Below, piece by piece: positions 1 to 6,649 of a stretch of 25,785 nt of DNA. The notes under the pieces were generated by a model that worked only from the letters and a program-made list of their open reading frames with translations, did not search any database and was not told the origin of the DNA. The translations under genes and the position numbers were made by a program. Origin of the DNA: an uncultured Microbacterium sp. (lineage in GTDB: Bacteria > Actinomycetota > Actinomycetes > Actinomycetales > Microbacteriaceae); contig CANSLE010000006.1 in the NCBI GenBank assembly GCA_947647645.1, positions 1 to 25,785 of the forward strand, in the 5' to 3' direction. Within the stretch, counting starts at the first letter, position 1; every line of letters begins with the position of its first letter.

Positions 1-883
1 AGGCGCTGCCGAGACCCTTCATCGCCTCCGTGAACTCGCTCGGGATGATCCAGAGCTTGCTCGACGCGCTGTCGCTGATCTTCGGCAGCGTCTGCAGATA
101 CTGGTAGGCGAGCAGCTTGTCGTCGGGACGGCCGGCGTGGATTGCGGAGAACACGTTCTGGATCGCGGCGGCCTCGCCCTCTGCGCGCAGGATCGCCGCC
201 TGCTTGTCGCCCTCCGCACCCAGAATGGCCGCCTGGCGACGCCCCTCCGCCTCCAGGATCTGCGATTGCTTCGAGCCCTCGGCGGTCAGGATCGTCGCGC
301 GACGCTCGCGTTCGGCGCGCATCTGCTTCTCCATCGAGTCCTGGATCGAGTGGGGCGGATCGATCGCCTTCAGCTCCACCCGCGACACCCGGAGACCCCA
401 CTTCCCGGTCGCCTCGTCGAGGACGACGCGCAGCTGGCCATTGATGTTGTCGCGGCTGGTCAGGGCCTCTTCCAGGTTCAGCCCGCCGACGACGTTGCGC
501 AGCGTGGTCGTGGTGAGCTGCTCGACGGCCGACAGGTAATTGGCGATCTCATAGGTCGCGGCGCGCGCATCGGTCACCTGGAAATAGACGACCGTGTCGA
601 TGGAGACGACGAGGTTGTCCTCTGTGATGACGGGCTGCGGAGGGAACGAGACCACCTGCTCGCGCATGTCGACGAGCGGACGTAGGCGATCGACGAAGGG
701 CACCAGGAGGTTGAGGCCGGGGGAGAGCGTGCGCTGATAGCGGCCGAGCCGTTCGACGACTCCCGTGTAGGCCTGCGGGATGATGCGGATCGACCGGAAG
801 AGGACCACGATCACGAAGATCGCGACCACGACCAGGAGGACGATCACGAAGATCTGTCCGACGAATGCTCCGACGTCGACCAT
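1..883 (-). CDS. SPFH/band-7 (stomatin-prohibitin, QmcA-like) membrane protein, 3' end outside window
   Basis: About 294 residues are visible, from ATG at 883 to the window edge, with no stop reached. An N-terminal hydrophobic segment (about residues 5-28) anchors the protein. An SPFH domain follows (about 30-195), with the family-typical segments VVERLGRYQRTLSPGLN and VVYFQVTDARAATYEIANY. Next comes an Ala/Glu/Gln-rich coiled coil made of four 11-residue repeats (198-241), then the C-terminal SPFH tail (AYQYLQTLPKIS). Such proteins form oligomeric membrane rings or rafts and are linked to membrane-protease regulation and membrane quality control. The start codon overlaps the stop of the upstream NfeD-like gene (TGATG), so the pair is translationally coupled, the classic stomatin/NfeD operon. 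Class is confident; exact physiological role is unknown. Confidence 0.93.
   Translation of the reverse strand, partial: MVDVGAFVGQIFVIVLLVVVAIFVIVVLFRSIRIIPQAYTGVVERLGRYQRTLSPGLNLLVPFVDRLRPLVDMREQVVSFPPQPVITEDNLVVSIDTVVYFQVTDARAATYEIANYLSAVEQLTTTTLRNVVGGLNLEEALTSRDNINGQLRVVLDEATGKWGLRVSRVELKAIDPPHSIQDSMEKQMRAERERRATILTAEGSKQSQILEAEGRRQAAILGAEGDKQAAILRAEGEAAAIQNVFSAIHAGRPDDKLLAYQYLQTLPKISDSASSKLWIIPSEFTEAMKGLGSA
161..292 (-). repeat. Four tandem 33-bp units encoding 11-residue coiled-coil repeats in the SPFH protein
   Basis: Read on the minus strand, four consecutive units begin at 292, 259, 226 and 193. They translate to ILTAEGSKQSQ, ILEAEGRRQAA, ILGAEGDKQAA and ILRAEGEAAAI. The shared pattern is I-L-x-A-E-G-x-x-Q-x-x, an 11-residue (hendecad) periodicity expected for a right-handed coiled coil. 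Nucleotide identity between units is moderate, so this is an old, protein-level repeat and not a recent expansion. Confidence 0.85.
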
Positions 884-1398
884 CAGTCGGCGCTCCTTTC
901 GGGGGAATCGGGTGCTGCGGGGGACTCCGAGGCGGAGAGGGGGAAGGCGGCGGCGACCTCGACCGTCGCGCCACGCACCGCGGTGACGACGGCGCGGTCG
1001 CCGGGGTGGAGCGGCGGTGCGCCCTGCGCGAGCTCGGCCGTCCATTGCTCGCCGTTGTCGAGGCGGACGAACCCACGGCCCTCGGCGAAGGGCGAGCTCA
1101 CCCGCGCCCCCATCCCATAGAGGGCGTCGACGTTCGTCGGGTGCAGCTGGCTCGACCGGTGCAAGGCGCGCAGCAGAAGGGGGCGGATCGTGAAGAGCAG
1201 AAGGGCCGACACCGCGGCGCCGACGAGGACCTGCAGCCACCAGGGACCGCCGAGGAGGTTCACGCCCAGACCGCCGATGAGCGATCCTGCGGCGAGCATG
1301 AGGAAGGTGAACTCGAGGGTCAGCAGCTCGATGATCACGAAGGCCACGGCGAGCACGAGCCAGGCGATCCAGAGGTACTGCGTCAGATCGGGCAGCAT
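883..1398 (-). CDS. NfeD-like membrane protein with C-terminal OB-fold
   Basis: A 171-residue protein. The N-terminal half has hydrophobic helices: YLWIAWLVLAVAFVIIELL, then a glycine-rich stretch around AAGSLIGGLGVNLL, then a further helix (LQVLVGAAVSALLLF). The C-terminal part (about 110-155) looks like the small beta-barrel of NfeD proteins (GMGARVSSPFAEGRGFVRLDNGEQW). This is the short NfeD form without the ClpP-class protease domain. I chose ATG 1398 because GGGAG lies 5 bases upstream and the first transmembrane helix follows directly; a longer GTG start at 1437 adds an unconserved-looking extension. Its stop overlaps the SPFH start. Known short NfeD proteins interact with stomatin partners; that role here is inferred from the pairing. 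Confidence 0.88.
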   Translation of the reverse strand: MLPDLTQYLWIAWLVLAVAFVIIELLTLEFTFLMLAAGSLIGGLGVNLLGGPWWLQVLVGAAVSALLLFTIRPLLLRALHRSSQLHPTNVDALYGMGARVSSPFAEGRGFVRLDNGEQWTAELAQGAPPLHPGDRAVVTAVRGATVEVAAAFPLSASESPAAPDSPERSAD

Positions 1399-1547
1399 GC
1401 GAGCTCCCTTCGCGGGTCCTTGTTCGAACCCTAACACCGGGTCGCGCCGACGCGGTGTTCACCCGCCGGTCGATGCGGGTCCCGGTTGATAGTGTCGAGA
1501 AGGCCACGGCGAACTCCGCCGGCATCCGTCATTTCGCAGGAGCAATC

Positions 1548-2312
1548 ATGTCCCAGCCCATTCCCGCCGGTTCGCTCGACGGAAGGACGGCTCTCGTCAC
1601 CGGCTCGTCGCGCGGTATCGGCGCCGATACCGCTCGCTATCTGGCCGAAGGCGGTGCCAACGTCGTCATCAACTTCCGCAACAAGGCTCCGCGTGCCGAG
1701 AAGCTCGCTGCCGAGCTGCGGGAACTGGGCGTCGAGGTGCTCGTGGTCGGTGCGGACCTGACCGACGCCGGATCGGTCGCGGCGATGATGGAGGCCGTCT
1801 CGGAGACGTTCGGCAGCCTCGACCTGCTCGTTCTCAACGCCTCCGGCGGCATGGAGAGCGGCATGGGCGAGGACTACGCCCTCGTGCTCAACCGGGACGC
1901 GCAGCTGAACGTGCTCGATGCGGCGCTGCCCCTGCTGCACGACGGCTCCCGCGTCGTGTTCGTCACGAGCCACCAGGCCCACTTCATTCGCACCACTCCG
2001 ACCATGCCCGAGTACGAGCCGGTCGCCCTGTCCAAGCGTGCCGGCGAGGATGCGCTCCGCGAGCGCATCCCGGCGCTGGCCGAACAGGGGATCGATCTCG
2101 TGGTCGTCTCCGGTGACATGATCGAGGGCACGATCACCGCGGCCCTGCTCGAGCGCGCGAACCCGGGCGCCATCGCCGACCGCCGTGAGTCGGCCGGCAA
2201 GCTCTACAACGTGTCGGAGTTCGCCGCGGAGGTCGCCCTCGCGGCCGTCGAGCCGATCCCGGCCGACAACACGCGGCTCGTCGGAGACGTGAGCTCGTTC
2301 GGCGGCGAGTGA
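1548..2312 (+). CDS. Short-chain dehydrogenase/reductase (SDR) family protein with a displaced catalytic tyrosine
   Basis: A 254-residue Rossmann-fold protein. The cofactor motif TGSSRGIG is at 18-25, an acidic D70-L-T motif follows the fourth strand, and N97-A-S-G replaces the usual NAG motif. Ser141 sits at the end of strand 5 (VVFVTS). The helix that normally carries Y-x-x-x-K reads V159-A-L-S162-K163: the Tyr position is Val, and the nearest Tyr is 156, seven residues before Lys. The enzyme therefore may use Tyr156 after a local rearrangement, or may not be a standard oxidoreductase. ATG 1548 was chosen because AGGAG lies 5 bases upstream; an in-frame GTG at 1455 would add a non-homologous leader. 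The stop overlaps the next gene, an S9 peptidase. Substrate unknown. Confidence 0.88.
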   Translation: MSQPIPAGSLDGRTALVTGSSRGIGADTARYLAEGGANVVINFRNKAPRAEKLAAELRELGVEVLVVGADLTDAGSVAAMMEAVSETFGSLDLLVLNASGGMESGMGEDYALVLNRDAQLNVLDAALPLLHDGSRVVFVTSHQAHFIRTTPTMPEYEPVALSKRAGEDALRERIPALAEQGIDLVVVSGDMIEGTITAALLERANPGAIADRRESAGKLYNVSEFAAEVALAAVEPIPADNTRLVGDVSSFGGE

Positions 2313-4303
2313 GCATGCGTGCCGTCGACATCACCGCACTCGTCACCGTCGGCCGGCCGAGCATCGCGCCCGACGGCTCGTTTACGGTCTTCGCCACCTC
2401 GCGTCCCGATCTCGATGCCGATCGCAACGTCGGCCAGATCTGGCGGATCGATCTGCCCGACGGCACGCCCCGTCGCGTGACGCGCGGTGTGTCCGACTCG
2501 TCGCCTCAGGTGGCGCCCGACGGCGAACGGGTCGCCTTCGTGCGGGCCGACGCCGACGGCACCCCGCAGGTGTTCGTGATCCCGGCATCCGGTGGTGAGG
2601 CCGCACAGGCCACCGACGCCCGCGGCGGTGTGGGTGCGTACGCGTGGTCGCCCGACGGGGGACGTATCGCGTTCACGGCACGGGTCCCCGAACAGGGTCG
2701 CTACGGCACCGTCGAGGGTCGCTCGGCCGAGGCGGAGTCGCCGCGGCACATCACCGGGATCCGCTGGCATGCGAACGGTGTGGGCTACATCGGCGACCGT
2801 CCGTCGCACGTGTTCGTCATCGACGCCCCGGATGCCGATGCGGAGCCCTTCTACACGCCCGCACCGACCGCTTCCGACGACACGGCCGGAGCGCAGGCGC
2901 GTCGCGTGGCTGCGGAGGCCGTCGCGCTGACGTCCGGTGCCGCGTCGCATCACGGCGTGGTGTTCACCGTCGATGGCGCGCACGTGCTCACGGTGCTCGA
3001 TGAGATCGAGCACGACCGTCGCGACCTGCGCACGCCTCTGCTCGCGGTCGCGGTCGACGGGTCGGGGATCACGGAGGTTCTGGGTCGTGCCGCCGGGTTC
3101 TCGGTCGACGACGTGACGGTCGCCGCCGACGGCACGATCGCCGTCCTCGCATCGCGGCCGGGGGAGACCGGCATCGACTTCATCGCCCCGGACGTCGCTC
3201 TCTACGTCATGGCGGGCCCGCTCGATGCGCCGTCGCCGCGACGGCTCACGGATCCCGAGACCACCGATCTGGGCGAGGTGGGCTCGCACATCACGCCGAT
3301 CGGCGGTGATTTCCTCGTGCAGAACCGTACCCGCGGACGGGTGGAGCTGCTGCGCGTCACGCGCGACGGGAGCGTCCACGCGCTCGTCGACGGCGACATC
3401 GAGGTGGGCGGACACGCCGCGGCGGGAGAGCGCGTGGTGTTCTCCCACGCGACGCCTCACAGCCTCGGCGAGCTGTCGCTCCTCGGCGCCGGGCCGCGCA
3501 CCTCGTTCGGGAAGGCCGCCGCCGCGCTTGTCGCCGCGCGACCGGAGGAGCGGGAGGTCGTCGCCCGCGACGGATATCCCGTGCACGGCTGGGTCGCGGT
3601 CCCCGCCGGTGAAGGCCCGTTCCCGGTGATCCTGCAGATCCACGGCGGTCCGTATGCGTCGTACGGCATACACCTGTTCGATGAAACCCAGGTGCTCGTC
3701 GACGCCGGTTATGCGGTCGTCTACTGCAACCCGCGGGGGAGCGCCGGCTACGGTCGTGCGCACGGTCGCAGCATCCGCCAGGCGATGGGCACGGTCGACA
3801 TGACCGACGTGCTCGACTTCCTCGACGGTGTGATCGACGGCGACGAGCGGCTGGATGGCGCGCGCGTCGGCATCCAGGGCGGCTCGTACGGCGGCTACCT
3901 CACGGCCTGGACGATCGCGCACGAGCACCGCTTCGCCGGCGCCATCGTGGAGCGCGGGTTCCTCGACCCGGTCAGCATGCAGGGTACGAGCGACATCGGC
4001 TCCTTCTTCGGCGATGAGTATGTGGGCACCGACCCCGAGGACCTCGCGCGGCAGAGCCCGATGGCCGTCGTCGGGTCAGTCCGGACGCCCACACTCGTCG
4101 TGCACTCCGAGCTCGACTTCCGCTGCCCGCTGGAGCAGGCGACCCGCTACTACGCAGCGCTGAAGCGTCAGGGTACGGATGCCGAGATGCTCATCTTCCC
4201 GCGGGAGAACCATGAACTCACCCGCTCGGGTCGTCCCCGGCATCGGGTGGAGCGCTTCGACGCCGTGCTCGACTGGTGGACGCGTCACCTTCCGGTCGCC
4301 TGA
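2309..4303 (+). CDS. S9 family serine peptidase (acylaminoacyl-/dipeptidyl-peptidase type)
   Basis: A 664-residue cytoplasmic protein without a signal peptide. The N-terminal two thirds is a beta-propeller with TolB/PD40-like blades (VGRPSIAPDGSFTVF, SSPQVAPDGERVAF, YAWSPDGGRIAF). The C-terminal part is an alpha/beta hydrolase with the prolyl-oligopeptidase triad: Ser526 in GGSYGGY, Asp603 in SELDFRCP and His635 in ENHELTR; HGGPYASYG (about 450-458) supplies the oxyanion region. The family removes N-terminal residues or short peptides from oligopeptides. GTG 2309 overlaps the SDR stop (GTGA); ATG 2315 two codons later is an equally plausible start. The 4-base overlap indicates one transcript with the SDR. 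The transcript ends at the hairpin at 4322-4368. Confidence 0.93.
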   Translation: MSMRAVDITALVTVGRPSIAPDGSFTVFATSRPDLDADRNVGQIWRIDLPDGTPRRVTRGVSDSSPQVAPDGERVAFVRADADGTPQVFVIPASGGEAAQATDARGGVGAYAWSPDGGRIAFTARVPEQGRYGTVEGRSAEAESPRHITGIRWHANGVGYIGDRPSHVFVIDAPDADAEPFYTPAPTASDDTAGAQARRVAAEAVALTSGAASHHGVVFTVDGAHVLTVLDEIEHDRRDLRTPLLAVAVDGSGITEVLGRAAGFSVDDVTVAADGTIAVLASRPGETGIDFIAPDVALYVMAGPLDAPSPRRLTDPETTDLGEVGSHITPIGGDFLVQNRTRGRVELLRVTRDGSVHALVDGDIEVGGHAAAGERVVFSHATPHSLGELSLLGAGPRTSFGKAAAALVAARPEEREVVARDGYPVHGWVAVPAGEGPFPVILQIHGGPYASYGIHLFDETQVLVDAGYAVVYCNPRGSAGYGRAHGRSIRQAMGTVDMTDVLDFLDGVIDGDERLDGARVGIQGGSYGGYLTAWTIAHEHRFAGAIVERGFLDPVSMQGTSDIGSFFGDEYVGTDPEDLARQSPMAVVGSVRTPTLVVHSELDFRCPLEQATRYYAALKRQGTDAEMLIFPRENHELTRSGRPRHRVERFDAVLDWWTRHLPVA

Positions 4304-4321
4304 GCGGCGGTATCCGCTTTC

Positions 4322-4368
4322 ACGACGAAGCGCCCCGCGCCCTCTCGGCCAGCGGGGCGCCTCGTCGT
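4322..4368. terminator. Bidirectional hairpin terminator between convergent genes
   Basis: Arms 4322-4338 and 4352-4368 form a 17-bp, very GC-rich stem with a single mismatch and a 13-base loop. It sits 18 bases after the S9 peptidase stop and 4 bases after the stop of the convergent DUF308 gene. There is no U-tract on either strand, which is common for actinobacterial terminators. Confidence 0.8.
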
Positions 4369-4372
4369 CGGA

Positions 4373-4924
4373 TTACGTGCCGAACGAGAGAGCGCGTCCG
4401 ATCTGGATGGCACCCATCACGATGGCCGAGATGCCCAGCAGCCACCACAGCACCACTGCGCCCCAGAGGGGCGAGAAGAGCAGCGTGACACCGGCAATGA
4501 TCGAGATGATCGCGTAGAAGATGGTCCAGCCGCGCGACGGTGCCAGATCGAGCGTCGAGAGCGCGACGACGCCCTCGATGATCCACATGATCCCGACGAG
4601 GATGCCGAGGAACACGGCGAGCGAGACCGCGGCGAGTCCCAGGTTGGAGAACGCCACGATGCCGGCGACGACGTAGAGGACGCCGAGCAGGATGTGGCCG
4701 ATGCGCGACCACCCGCCCTTGCCCGTGGCAAAGATGCCCATGCCCGCGTAGACGAGACCGGCGATGATCGCGTAGACCGCGATCAGGGCGGTGACGACCA
4801 TGGCGGTCTTTCCGGGCCAGACGAGGATGACGATACCGAGGATGACCGACAACACACCACCCAGACCCAGTGCGGTCCGGATGCCGTTCGTTGCCGTCTT
4901 CTCGAGGGACGGTTCAGTAGTCAT
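4373..4924 (-). CDS. DUF308/HdeD family integral membrane protein
   Basis: A 183-residue protein with about six hydrophobic segments arranged as pairs: VLSVILGIVILVWP, MVVTALIAVYAIIAGLVYAG, ILLGVLYVVAGIVAF, LAVFLGILVGIMWIIEG, FYAIISIIAGVTLLFSP and AVVLWWLLGISAIVMGAIQI. This is the DUF308 short-repeat architecture found in E. coli HdeD. HdeD is linked to acid resistance; no function can be assigned here beyond membrane localisation. The ATG has AAAGGG about 8 bases upstream. The gene stands alone, with its own predicted promoter (4969-4998) and a stem near the start of the transcript. Confidence 0.88.
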   Translation of the reverse strand: MTTEPSLEKTATNGIRTALGLGGVLSVILGIVILVWPGKTAMVVTALIAVYAIIAGLVYAGMGIFATGKGGWSRIGHILLGVLYVVAGIVAFSNLGLAAVSLAVFLGILVGIMWIIEGVVALSTLDLAPSRGWTIFYAIISIIAGVTLLFSPLWGAVVLWWLLGISAIVMGAIQIGRALSFGT

Positions 4925-4943
4925 GGCGAAGCCCTTTCTGAAA

Positions 4944-4962
4944 ATCTCCTGTGAGTGGAGAT
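4944..4962. promoter_or_regulatory. Inverted repeat at the predicted transcription start of the DUF308 gene
   Basis: ATCTCC and GGAGAT flank a 7-base spacer. The element falls just after the predicted -10 box at 4969-4974, so on the minus strand it covers roughly the first 20 transcribed bases. It could be an operator or a 5' UTR stem. It does not include the ribosome-binding site AAAGGG nearer the start codon. Confidence 0.35.
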
Positions 4963-4968
4963 GTCTTC

Positions 4969-4998
4969 AGGGTAGCGCTGTTCCCGCGTCGCTGTGAA
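4969..4998 (-). promoter_or_regulatory. Predicted promoter of the DUF308 gene
   Basis: On the minus strand a -35-like TTCACA (4993-4998, 5/6 match to TTGACA) is followed 18 bases later by TACCCT (4969-4974), which fits the TAnnnT -10 pattern. Transcription would begin near 4961-4962 and give a leader of about 38 bases containing the AAAGGG ribosome-binding site. Prediction by pattern only. Confidence 0.5.
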
Positions 4999-5096
4999 AG
5001 CGATCCTGGCGAGCGTTCGATCACCGCGATCATGGCGATGAGCGGCATTCTGAGGGCAGGGACTGGCGATGACGCGAGAGGAGTACGAAATAGCCG

Positions 5097-5110
5097 ATAA
5101 TGCACATTAT
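5097..5110. promoter_or_regulatory. AT-rich perfect palindrome upstream of the alpha/beta hydrolase gene
   Basis: ATAATG-CA-CATTAT is a perfect 6+6 inverted repeat, strikingly AT-rich for this chromosome. The overlapping GATAAT (5096-5101) could serve as a -10 box for the downstream hydrolase. An operator overlapping the promoter is therefore plausible. No good -35 hexamer is visible at the usual distance. The rest of the 4925-5176 gap shows no gene I can support. Confidence 0.4.
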
Positions 5111-5176
5111 GTCAGATCACGTGTCTGGGAGCGCCTTGGGAAAGCGGGGTGTCATCTGCGTGGCAGGGTGGGAGTC

Positions 5177-6007
5177 ATGCGCGCCGAAGATCTGGACCTC
5201 CCCTTCGCGGTCACCGAGACGGGAGACCCCGACGCTGAGCCCGTCATCGTTCTTCCTGGCGGTCCATGCCGAGGACCGGAGTATGTGGGCGACCTTGCGG
5301 GCCTCGATCGAACCCGTCGTCTCCTTGTCCTGCATCCGCGAGGAACGCCTCGAAGCGGCGGACTCTCTCGTGGATGGTGGTCGGATGCCGACGATGTGAT
5401 CGCCCTGGCGGATGCCCTCGACCTGGACAAAGTCGACCTTCTCGCGCACTCCGCGGGAACTCGACTCGCTCTCGCCGCTGCGACGCGCTACCCGCATCGC
5501 GTCCGATCACTGACACTGGTAACGCCGCCCGCGACATGGCTTACGGGAACCCCCCACGACGGAGATTCCGTCGTCCTTGACAGGAGCCTTCCCGTCGTCG
5601 CGGAAGCGCTCCGTTCGCTGGAACAGGACGATCCCGCCACCGAGGATGCGTTCCGCGAGGCATTCCAACGACAAGCTCCAGCGACATACGCGCACTGGAC
5701 CGAGGTCGAACAGGCGCACGCGCACCTCGGTGCAGTCAGCCTGGCCTCAGCGCTGGCGTGGTTCAACGACATCCCTGCCGACGCGACAGATCGCATCCGT
5801 GCGGCCACCCTCCCCCGGGCGCTCGTCATCGGTGGCAGCGATGACTACCTCACCGGCGTCCAGCCCGTCGTGGACTACGCCACGACCCTGGGTGCAGGTC
5901 TCTCGATGATCGAAGAGTGTGGCCACTACCCCTGGATCGAACAGCCGGACACCTTCCTGCGGATCACCGACGAATGGCTCTCGACGGTCCAGTCGCCGCG
6001 CGTCTGA
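5177..6007 (+). CDS. Alpha/beta-fold hydrolase
   Basis: A 276-residue alpha/beta hydrolase from the start chosen. The oxyanion-hole strand is VIVLPGGP (about 23-30). The nucleophile elbow is AHSAG with Ser92, where Ala replaces the first Gly of GxSxG. The acid is Asp222 or Asp223 (GGSDDYLTG) and the general base is His250 (ECGHYPW). The fold resembles proline-iminopeptidase and epoxide-hydrolase relatives, but substrate cannot be inferred. ATG 5177 was chosen because the recognisable domain starts here; the frame is open back to 5069 with unsupported residues, and the GGGAG before 5177 is only 2 bases away, so the start is uncertain. Codon choice is more relaxed than in neighbours (CTT, CCT, CGA and GGA appear), hinting at different ancestry. 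Confidence 0.82.
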   Translation: MRAEDLDLPFAVTETGDPDAEPVIVLPGGPCRGPEYVGDLAGLDRTRRLLVLHPRGTPRSGGLSRGWWSDADDVIALADALDLDKVDLLAHSAGTRLALAAATRYPHRVRSLTLVTPPATWLTGTPHDGDSVVLDRSLPVVAEALRSLEQDDPATEDAFREAFQRQAPATYAHWTEVEQAHAHLGAVSLASALAWFNDIPADATDRIRAATLPRALVIGGSDDYLTGVQPVVDYATTLGAGLSMIEECGHYPWIEQPDTFLRITDEWLSTVQSPRV

Positions 6008-6174
6008 TGCACGCTCGCCACTCCCCTCGGCGCCGACCTCGACGATGTCAGGCCGGCATCGCGCTCGCGTTGCGGCAGAGGTTCGCGAGCGATGCCCGTG
6101 TCGGCGTCCCGCCCCACATCACGGTTCTCTTCCTCGCCCCGTCGCTATCCTGGAGTGATGACCGACTCCCCTGA
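6007..6174 (+). pseudogene. Remnant resembling a 2'-5' RNA ligase family (2H phosphoesterase) N-terminus
   Basis: An open frame of 55 codons starts at an ATG overlapping the hydrolase stop (TGATG). Its middle part, LRQRFASDARVGVPPHITV, closely follows the N-terminal signature of 2'-5' RNA ligase-like proteins: Arg-rich helix, then G-[VM]-P-x-H-[VI]-T-[VL], with the first H-x-T of the 2H motif. Normal family members are about 160-180 residues with a second H-x-T/S; here the frame ends at 6174, already inside the next gene, and the second half is missing. I read it as a degraded gene fragment. It could also be a chance match in GC-rich sequence, though the run of agreement is long. Confidence 0.5.
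6146..6151 (+). promoter_or_regulatory. Predicted -10 box, leaderless start of the DUF2087 gene
   Basis: TATCCT ends exactly 6 bases before ATG 6158, so transcription should begin at or next to the start codon. The intervening GGAGTG resembles a ribosome-binding site but is too close to the ATG to be a good one. No clear -35. Confidence 0.5.
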
Positions 6175-6640
6175 GGCGTGGCGCGCGGTCATCGCGGCGC
6201 TGCGCGACGACGATGTACGCGCGGTACTCGCGGAGACGGCAGCGGCGCCGCGGACGCCACGGGCGCGCGAACGAGCCCTCGACCGACTCGCGACTCTCGG
6301 TCTCGTGGTACGCGACGGCGACGGCATCCGCTTTGACGATGCCCCGCTGCGGGCTCTGCTGGTGGCGCCGCCCCGCCCGCGCGGGCCGGAGCGCTTCCTC
6401 GACCGCGACGGCCGCATCGACCGGTACCCCTCCCAGCACGGCGACCGCGTGGAGGTGCTCAGCCTCGTCGCGGCGCGCGCCTTCTCCCCCGGCGTCGTCA
6501 TGAGCGAACACGAGGTCAACGAGCACCTCGAGGCGTACGCGCCGAACGACGATGTCGCCGTGCTCCGGCGGTACCTGGTCGATCATGGGCTCCTCGTCCG
6601 CACGCCGTCCGGGTCCGAGTACGCGCTCGCACGCGAGTAG
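6158..6640 (+). CDS. DUF2087 domain protein, probable transcription-regulator-like
   Basis: A 160-residue protein. The N-terminal part (about 5-65) is helical, ending in LGLVVRDGDGIRFDD, which looks like a winged-helix beta-wing. The C-terminal DUF2087 domain (about 78-158) has the family landmarks: FLDRDGRIDRYPSQHGDR, the M-S-E-x-E-V-N-E-x-L segment and LRRYLVDHGLLVR near the end. DUF2087 often occurs at the C-terminus of ArsR/MarR-like helix-turn-helix proteins, so DNA binding is a reasonable inference, not shown. ATG 6158 has a -10 hexamer 6 bases upstream and matches the protein's compact domain; an upstream ATG at 6092 only adds low-complexity residues. An MFS transporter follows after 9 bases and may be its target. 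Confidence 0.85.
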   Translation: MTDSPEAWRAVIAALRDDDVRAVLAETAAAPRTPRARERALDRLATLGLVVRDGDGIRFDDAPLRALLVAPPRPRGPERFLDRDGRIDRYPSQHGDRVEVLSLVAARAFSPGVVMSEHEVNEHLEAYAPNDDVAVLRRYLVDHGLLVRTPSGSEYALARE

Positions 6641-6643
6641 CGT
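6638..6643 (+). promoter_or_regulatory. Predicted -10 box of the MFS gene, overlapping the DUF2087 stop codon
   Basis: TAGCGT begins with the TAG stop of the DUF2087 gene and ends 6 bases before GTG 6650, the same geometry as the other predicted leaderless starts in this window. The sequence in between (TGAGGG) could also act as a weak, close ribosome-binding site, so read-through from DUF2087 remains possible. Confidence 0.42.
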
Positions 6644-6649
6644 TGAGGG

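Noticed and set aside
1422..1429. GTTCGAAC palindrome upstream of NfeD as a LexA (SOS) box or tRNA T-loop fragment
   Set aside because: Actinobacterial SOS boxes have two half-sites separated by four bases, which is absent here, and no tRNA stems can be drawn around it.
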